Source: an uncultured Gammaproteobacteria bacterium (GTDB lineage: Bacteria; Pseudomonadota; Gammaproteobacteria; Pseudomonadales; Azotimanducaceae). Taken from it: a stretch of DNA of 47,116 bases. Made by a program: the position numbers and the translations under genes. The notes under the pieces are model-generated. The model did not search any database, was not told where the DNA came from, and worked only from the letters and a program-made list of their open reading frames with translations. The DNA is taken from contig CAJXUL010000005.1 in the NCBI GenBank assembly GCA_913060615.1, positions 1 through 47,116 on the forward strand. Direction: 5' to 3'. Below, piece by piece: positions 41,859-47,116 of the stretch; the stretch's first letter is position 1; each line of letters opens with the position of its first letter.

Positions 41859-41886
41859 TCGCTTTGGCGCGCTGCCGCCAAAGCGA
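41859..41886. terminator. Perfect 11-bp stem hairpin between convergent genes
   Basis: TCGCTTTGGCG-cgctgc-CGCCAAAGCGA. Confidence 0.65.
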
Positions 41887-41906
41887 ATGGTGGCTAAGAA
41901 AGGACC

Positions 41907-42647
41907 TTAAGCGCGATTGTTGTTCTCTAGGATGGAGGAGAGCATTGATAGTCCTATAGGCGCCGCGGCTTTCGCTAGGGCTAGTACTCCTGACAAAATT
42001 CCTCTGTCTGACTCATACCCAGCGGTCTGTTGGTTTTCCTGAAGCTCTTTGTATATCTCTAGACCCGTGTGAGCAAGCACTGGAACAACTCTTCGGGCTA
42101 TTGATAGTGCGGAGCTCCAAATGCCGTTAACATCGGCGTTAGAAACTAATAGGAAACCCCGTTGGCCAGCTGACAATTCGCCGATAATCGTTGAATTAGG
42201 TCCTACAACAAGAGGGACAGTTTCGTCGTCAGAGATTTTTACTGTTTGTGTCGTAAGCCCCGGAGTACAGTACATGCCCATATTGCTGGCGTCTGACGTG
42301 CTATTGGCTTTTGGAATGAAAAAATCTAATGTTTGGGTAGATACTGGTGCATCAGAGCTGCGCACTTGTATGTAAATGCGTTGAGATGGGATTGCTGTGG
42401 AAGGGTCATCATAAGTCACTTCTCCCGGGGTTGCAGTTACGTATGCAATCCTGCCTTGCAGCGCGGGGTTGGTGATTGCGCTGCCGTTTAGAGTGACAGC
42501 TCCATTTACTTGACTAAACAGTGCGCGATGATTGCCATGCAAACCTGCAACCATTAAGTTTTCTGCAATGGTTAAAGTTGTCGGAACCACATTGTAGGGC
42601 AGTACCACTGAGTTTTGAATTGAGCTAATAGTTGGCATCATATCCAT
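41907..42647 (-). CDS. Uncharacterised 246-aa protein with hydrophobic/amphipathic C-terminal segment
   Basis: ORF with strong RBS (caggaga); third gene of a same-strand cluster. Confidence 0.8.
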   Translation of the reverse strand: MDMMPTISSIQNSVVLPYNVVPTTLTIAENLMVAGLHGNHRALFSQVNGAVTLNGSAITNPALQGRIAYVTATPGEVTYDDPSTAIPSQRIYIQVRSSDAPVSTQTLDFFIPKANSTSDASNMGMYCTPGLTTQTVKISDDETVPLVVGPNSTIIGELSAGQRGFLLVSNADVNGIWSSALSIARRVVPVLAHTGLEIYKELQENQQTAGYESDRGILSGVLALAKAAAPIGLSMLSSILENNNRA

Positions 42648-42714
42648 TATCGATCTCCTGAAAGTAATTGATCATGTATGTTGTAAAAACGTATTGAGGG
42701 CTGCTTAGAGCATT

Positions 42715-43119
42715 TTAAGCTTTCAGATAAAGTTTGCCGGTAGCTGGGTCCATGACCAGTCCAACGGTTCGTATGTTGCTGGGGGCAGTTTCCAAGTTTT
42801 TAAATGAAACACCGTCTTCGATACTGAGTGCTTTAGCGGTTACTTGACCCATGTTAGAAACACTCATCATTGGGCCAGCATCAAACTTGTCTTCGTCATA
42901 GACACGTAAAATATCTTGGTCACCCGGACTCCATAGGCAAAAGGTGTTGTCGTTCATAAATATGCCCCCAGACTCGCCGTTAGGGCCGCCATTTGTACTT
43001 GTCCCTTCGATCCATAATCCGGGAAGTCCTCTATTTGGTGCAAAGGTCTTAGCGGTACCAAATGTACCTTTGGTGCCATACTGTATGCAGTAGCTGGCTG
43101 TGCAGAGTTCATCGGCCAT
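42715..43119 (-). CDS. Uncharacterised 134-aa Gly/Asn-rich protein, tail/adhesin-like composition
   Basis: ORF with strong RBS (aggaga); second gene of the cluster. Confidence 0.8.
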   Translation of the reverse strand: MADELCTASYCIQYGTKGTFGTAKTFAPNRGLPGLWIEGTSTNGGPNGESGGIFMNDNTFCLWSPGDQDILRVYDEDKFDAGPMMSVSNMGQVTAKALSIEDGVSFKNLETAPSNIRTVGLVMDPATGKLYLKA

Positions 43120-43158
43120 CGTCTTCTCCTAATCATTAAGTAAAACTGTTGAGAAAAA

Positions 43159-44121
43159 TTAGCTGATCCGTAAAACTCGTGGATCTGCCAAAAGGTAGGA
43201 AACTAACCCGGCTCCCCCGGGATAACTTGCTCGCATTTGCTGCGATGCAAGCATTCTGATGAGTTCGGCATTAATGTCGGCGTAAGATACAGGGTTGCCG
43301 AAGCTTCGTACTAACCCCCACCCTGGTTTGTCTGACCATACATAGTTATTGTTAGTCGTTCCGTAGCGACTTAGGCGAAACCAATGGTAGTCCATGAAGT
43401 TACCTTGGATATCTAACCCCATGACGAGGGCGACAAGTGCGGATGAGCTAGCCTTCATGTTATTTTCCAGAGGGAAGATTGGTGCTACTCCCAGCGAAAA
43501 TAGGCCATCTCTTGTTGAAGCGTGCAAAACCTGCAGAGGATCAAGGTAATTAGCTGCGGGAATTCCACTTCCTAGACCTGGTTGAGCATAGGTGTTGGTA
43601 CGTAAGCTGACCGCAAAATTGTAGCAATTGTTATTAACGCAAACGTTGTAGCTAAAGGCTGAGGCGGGCTGCCAGTTCCAGTAGGCAAGCTCCTTTGTGA
43701 CATATGGTGCTATATTTATAGTTGGGGAGGGTAGAGTTGCACTTGCCGCATAGGTGTGTTGTAAAGATTTTAGTTCGTTAGGCGAAAGAATTTGCAGTTC
43801 TTCAATCCATTGCAGATATGTCTTTACAGTCATTGTACCCTCTGACCAAGTCACCGCCATCTCTTTATCAGCCAAAGATGCGCAAACAGTCAGCGTCTCT
43901 CCATTGATTGCAGTTGGAAAGATTTGTGCGCAATAGCTTTCAAATTCTCCTGTTGTGATTACTGAGCCTTTTTCAATGCTAATATTTTGTGGTGGCTGAA
44001 TAGTTTTTTCATTTGTTATTTCGAAGGCTCCAATCAGTTTTTTCCATGTTGCAAGTTGTACCGATTTTTTGGGATTTTTCCTGCCAGAATATATTGCGAT
44101 AGAAATTTCTACGATATCCAT
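43159..44121 (-). CDS. Uncharacterised 320-aa protein, possible papain-like/NlpC-P60-type Cys-His hydrolase domain
   Basis: N-terminal ISIAIYSGRKNP; C-terminal NNNCYNFA…TYAQPG…DYHWFRLSRYG…VWSDKPGWG (candidate Cys and His); first gene of the cluster. Confidence 0.75.
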   Translation of the reverse strand: MDIVEISIAIYSGRKNPKKSVQLATWKKLIGAFEITNEKTIQPPQNISIEKGSVITTGEFESYCAQIFPTAINGETLTVCASLADKEMAVTWSEGTMTVKTYLQWIEELQILSPNELKSLQHTYAASATLPSPTINIAPYVTKELAYWNWQPASAFSYNVCVNNNCYNFAVSLRTNTYAQPGLGSGIPAANYLDPLQVLHASTRDGLFSLGVAPIFPLENNMKASSSALVALVMGLDIQGNFMDYHWFRLSRYGTTNNNYVWSDKPGWGLVRSFGNPVSYADINAELIRMLASQQMRASYPGGAGLVSYLLADPRVLRIS

Positions 44122-44599
44122 TTTTCAGATCCTTATTCGATTTAAAGGAAAATAGTAACTGTTTGAGTATATTTAAAACTTATCGCAAGGAGATGCAACC
44201 TTGATCTTGTGATTTTTTGACGCAAAATGTTTTGGCCGCTAAAAACTACCGTTGGTCTATTTTTTCTTTTAAATTATAGGTAAAGCTTCGAGTTGGCGAG
44301 GCTATTTGTTTTGAGTCTAGGTTTTGCAGGCGTTGAAAATTCGGCGTGACAAACTATTTGGCCTTTGTTCGATTTGAGCGCTCAGTAAAATTTCAGTAGT
44401 GTCTAATTTTTATCTGGTCGAGTTGGTGGTGACGAACGTTTTGATGATCTCGTCTTGTGAGCAGGTGGTCAGTCAGCGCCGACTACCATTTTGTGAGGTT
44501 GATTCTTAATTGTTGTATCCCCCTTGCCTGCCCACTCCAAACAAGAAAAAGTTTTAACGGCGTGGGTAGTCAAGCTTCCTATCCGGCGCGCATTAAGAA

Positions 44600-44818
44600 T
44601 ATCGCGTTTAGCCAAACGGCTTAGTGTTTGATAAGCGGCAAAAAATACTCGGACAGGTTTGATAGAGGGCCTTATTATTGGTGGAGGTTCGTTTGGCCTA
44701 AGCGCAGAGGACTTGATTAGTAATCTTTCGTGGTTTAGTGCTACTGCCTGATGTGAAAAGGTCAAGAGTGATTGGTTTTAAGAGCCGGCAAGTTATAGGA
44801 GTGGTTTTGTGGAGTAAT
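44600..44818 (+). pseudogene. Decayed 3' end of a second TIGR03032-like gene
   Basis: Aligns by eye with 41611-41832: …GGCCTAAGCGCAGAGGACTTGATTAGTAATCT…GTGCTACTGCCTGATGTGAAAAGGTCAAGAGTGATTGG… (GLSAEDLISNL…VLLPDVKRSRVIGFK) versus GLNAEGFISELYDVVVLPGVKRPSMIAFK. Confidence 0.8.
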
Positions 44819-45103
44819 TAGTTAGGGAGTTGCGATGTGGTCAGTTGGTTGCACATAGAGGCAATAGTGGATTCAATTTTCCCTCAAATATCCATTATTC
44901 GGTAAAGGCTTTTGCTGGTGCCTTGATCTGTGATTCGTTATCCTTCCGCCAGTTTCGTTTTTCAGAATTTATTTTTCAGAGCTTAATAGAACGGCTACTT
45001 TTGTGCTTCTCGATGGTTAGGGCGGATTATCCGCTTTGGTCATTTAGTGCTGTAGTAAAGAAAGAGGCGCTCTTTATGGTTCGCAACTTAATTAGGGGAT
45101 TTT

Positions 45104-45754
45104 ATGGACGCTGTGATTATTGATTACTTGGCGAGGTATGCACACCTCCTGTTTGGTATTACATGGATAGGCCTACTTTATTATTTCAACTTTGTGCAAA
45201 CAGAGTATTTCAAAGAAGCTGAGCCGAATGCCCGAGTGGACGCATTTTCAAAATTAGCGCCTCGCGCTTTGTGGTGGTTCCGTTGGGGTGCCATGGGTAC
45301 CTTCCTCACAGGGGTTGTCTTGCTTGGCAATCGCCACACAGGTTTGACCAGCGATATTACAATTGGTGCGACTTTGGGTACGTTAATGTTTCTTAATGTT
45401 TGGCTCATTATTTGGCCAAATCAAAAGATCATCGTTGAATCGAATCAGGGCGTTGCCCAAGGCAACGAGCCAGATCCCGCAGCTGCAGCCGCGGCACCCA
45501 AGGCGGGTCTTGCTTCACGTACAAACACTCTTTTCTCTCTACCGATGTTGTGGTTTATGGGATCAAGTGCGCACCTTTCCAGTGGTGGCATTGCTTCAAA
45601 CGCCAACGCAATCATTGCGTGTTTAGTGATCATTGCACTGCTTCAGGTTAATGCAATTGTAGGTAAGCAAGGCCCATTGACTACGGTTCGTGGTGTGATT
45701 GTCTCTGGTTTGGTATTGACCGTAGTGCTTGCAGGTATTTTGCGAGTTCTATAG
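45104..45754 (+). CDS. PuuD-like (urate hydroxylase N-terminal) integral membrane protein
   Basis: ARYAHLLFGITWIGLLYYFNFVQTEYFK…APRALWWFRWGAMGTFLTGVVLL. Confidence 0.85.
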   Translation: MDAVIIDYLARYAHLLFGITWIGLLYYFNFVQTEYFKEAEPNARVDAFSKLAPRALWWFRWGAMGTFLTGVVLLGNRHTGLTSDITIGATLGTLMFLNVWLIIWPNQKIIVESNQGVAQGNEPDPAAAAAAPKAGLASRTNTLFSLPMLWFMGSSAHLSSGGIASNANAIIACLVIIALLQVNAIVGKQGPLTTVRGVIVSGLVLTVVLAGILRVL

Positions 45755-45765
45755 TCGACTTTGCT

Positions 45766-45793
45766 ATCGGTCATCGGTCATCGGTCATCGGTG
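45766..45793 (+). repeat. 7-bp tandem repeat (atcggtc), 4 copies
   Basis: atcggtc atcggtc atcggtc atcggtg. Confidence 0.95.
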
Positions 45794-45828
45794 ATTAGAA
45801 CTGACAACCGATAAGCACAAGCAGATGT

Positions 45829-45859
45829 AAAAAAGGCGACCCTAGGGTCGCCTTTTTTT
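45829..45859. terminator. Bidirectional rho-independent terminator
   Basis: aaaaaaggcgaccctagggtcgccttttttt between convergent genes. Confidence 0.93.
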
Positions 45860-45908
45860 GCTTCTATAATCCTTTCTTGGCTTTTTGTAGCCTTTTGCGC
45901 TTCAGCGT

Positions 45909-46502
45909 TTAGCCTTGGAAACGTTTAGCAATGAGGTGATCTATGCTGAGTTTGCCGGCACCTACATAAAGTAGAGCGACAAGCATAATCGTATAAGTGG
46001 CAGCAAACTCGATGCCATTGTTGAGAATAACAAGGCTGCCATTTTCGGTTAGCCAACTGTAGTTTGCATTGTCTTGCAAAATTTCCTTGGCTCTATCGAG
46101 GCGTTGAATTGCGCCCATGGTTCTTTCGGTGGCAAATAGACCGCCGCCTTCTGCAATAGCCAACCAGCCGTTTGGCAGGTGTACTGTGACGGCCGCAACA
46201 ACCATGGTGAATATCAATGGAATAGAAATCCATCGGGTTGCAAAGCCGAAGAACAAGCACACAGCTCCAATAACTTCGGTCAATGTTGCAATCCATGCCA
46301 TAAGAAAGGGTAGGGGTAGACCTAAGCCCCAATCCGGATTGCCAAACCATTCAATGGTGCTCTCCATACTGCCAAGCTTCATGGTACCTGCCATCCAAAA
46401 AACGGGCACTAAGTAAAGCCTAAGTAATAATGGCGCAATAAAGTCCGTTACGTTGATTTTGTCTAAATACATCTGTGCTTTGATTGCTAAGCTTATGAAC
46501 AT
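45909..46502 (-). CDS. DoxX family membrane protein (HvfD/BufD-like by context)
   Basis: RLYLVPVFWMAGTMKLG…WFGNPDWGLGLPLPFLMAWIATLTEVIGAVCLFFGFATRW. Confidence 0.9.
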   Translation of the reverse strand: MFISLAIKAQMYLDKINVTDFIAPLLLRLYLVPVFWMAGTMKLGSMESTIEWFGNPDWGLGLPLPFLMAWIATLTEVIGAVCLFFGFATRWISIPLIFTMVVAAVTVHLPNGWLAIAEGGGLFATERTMGAIQRLDRAKEILQDNANYSWLTENGSLVILNNGIEFAATYTIMLVALLYVGAGKLSIDHLIAKRFQG

Positions 46503-46527
46503 TTGCTGACTCCTTTGTGAAGGTGGC

Positions 46528-47072
46528 TTAAGTTTTTATTTGTTTTGGGTGGGTGCCCAAAAGGATATGTTTCGCAGCCATTTCATACATCAACTCACAG
46601 CCACCTTGAATTACGACGTCTGGGTTTGTATGGCCGATTTCTCTACTGATTTGTAGCAATATATCCTTCCCGGTTTGATTGGCTTTTGTACTGATTTTGT
46701 CGATCAACATTGCCGCTAACGGGTTCAACTCCATAAATCCCGTTTTTAACTCGCTGTTTCTATAAACAACGATATAGGTCGGTAGCTCTGGCGCCTCCGT
46801 GGGTAGGAAATCTGGGCCAATCTCATGCACGGGCCAACTAAATCCCACAGTGGTAGAGATGGGGTTAATCACAGGGCATTGATCGATGAAAGCTTCGGCG
46901 CTGCTCACTGGGTTGTGGGTAATGTTGCGCGTATCTAAATCAATGGCGAGCTCCAGCCATTCATAGTGAGCAAGTTCCATTGTGAAGGGAAAGGCGAACG
47001 GAAAAGCGAATGGATGCTCGAGCTGTTCTTGCTCTTTGAGAAACATGAGAAATTCTTGGGGCATCTTCGGAA
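46528..47072 (-). CDS. C-terminal part of a DUF2063/HvfC-BufC-like protein, truncated by the contig end
   Basis: FPFTMELAHYEWLELAIDLDTRN…NPVSSAEAFIDQCPVINP; frame open through the ATG at 47064 into the adapter. Confidence 0.8.
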
Positions 47073-47116
47073 CTGTCTCTTATACACATCTCCGAGCCCA
47101 CGAGACGGACTCCTAT
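47073..47116 (-). other. Illumina Nextera i7-side adapter (mosaic end + CCGAGCCCACGAGAC + index-like GGACTCCT + AT); not biological
   Basis: Exact match to the known Nextera read-2 adapter. Confidence 0.98.

Noticed and set aside
42121-42375. Plus-strand 84-aa ORF inside the 246-aa gene
   Set aside because: Antisense to a better-supported ORF with a strong RBS; no recognisable domain.
44469-44765. Minus-strand 98-aa ORF
   Set aside because: Antisense to the decayed TIGR03032-like remnant; no RBS or domain support.
44830-45123. Plus-strand 97-aa ORF before the PuuD-like gene
   Set aside because: No recognisable domain and overlaps the start of the PuuD-like gene; could be decayed sequence.

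Overview
47.1-kb contig, probably from a marine-type gammaproteobacterium (Cellvibrionales-like gene content; inference only). Both termini are Illumina Nextera adapters (1-43 and 47073-47116), so the contig edges are technical. The left end has a tyrosine integrase beside tRNA-Thr(CGT), an orphan 543-aa protein with seven 36-nt in-frame repeats, and about 1 kb of ORF-poor DNA. The middle is a loose set of catabolic/oxidoreductase genes (IorAB-like molybdenum hydroxylase, CaiB CoA-transferase, MFS, TPR lipoprotein, nitroreductase, YaeQ, enoyl-CoA hydratase, RidA, TauD/TfdA, isocitrate/isopropylmalate DH-like, MarR), then a TonB receptor, a TPR-sulfotransferase and an ENPP-like phosphodiesterase. 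A conserved housekeeping block follows: nadC, ampD, aceE, aceF, PduO-type adenosyltransferase, yajQ, AmpG-like MFS, ATL/MGMT-like, fxsA, groESL. The right end is accessory: a TIGR03032-like gene split by an amber codon, a three-gene cluster of uncharacterised proteins, and a decayed second TIGR03032 3' end on the far side of that cluster. Last come a PuuD-like membrane protein and a DoxX + DUF2063 (HvfC/BufC-like) pair that looks like the truncated tail of a bufferin-type MNIO RiPP operon. Main points of interest: (1) the three-gene cassette between TIGR03032 copies; (2) the edge-truncated bufferin-like locus; (3) a CIRCE operator overlapping a sigma32-type promoter upstream of groESL; (4) five independent in-frame 12-nt-period tandem repeats; (5) the repeat-bearing orphan protein near the integrase/tRNA.
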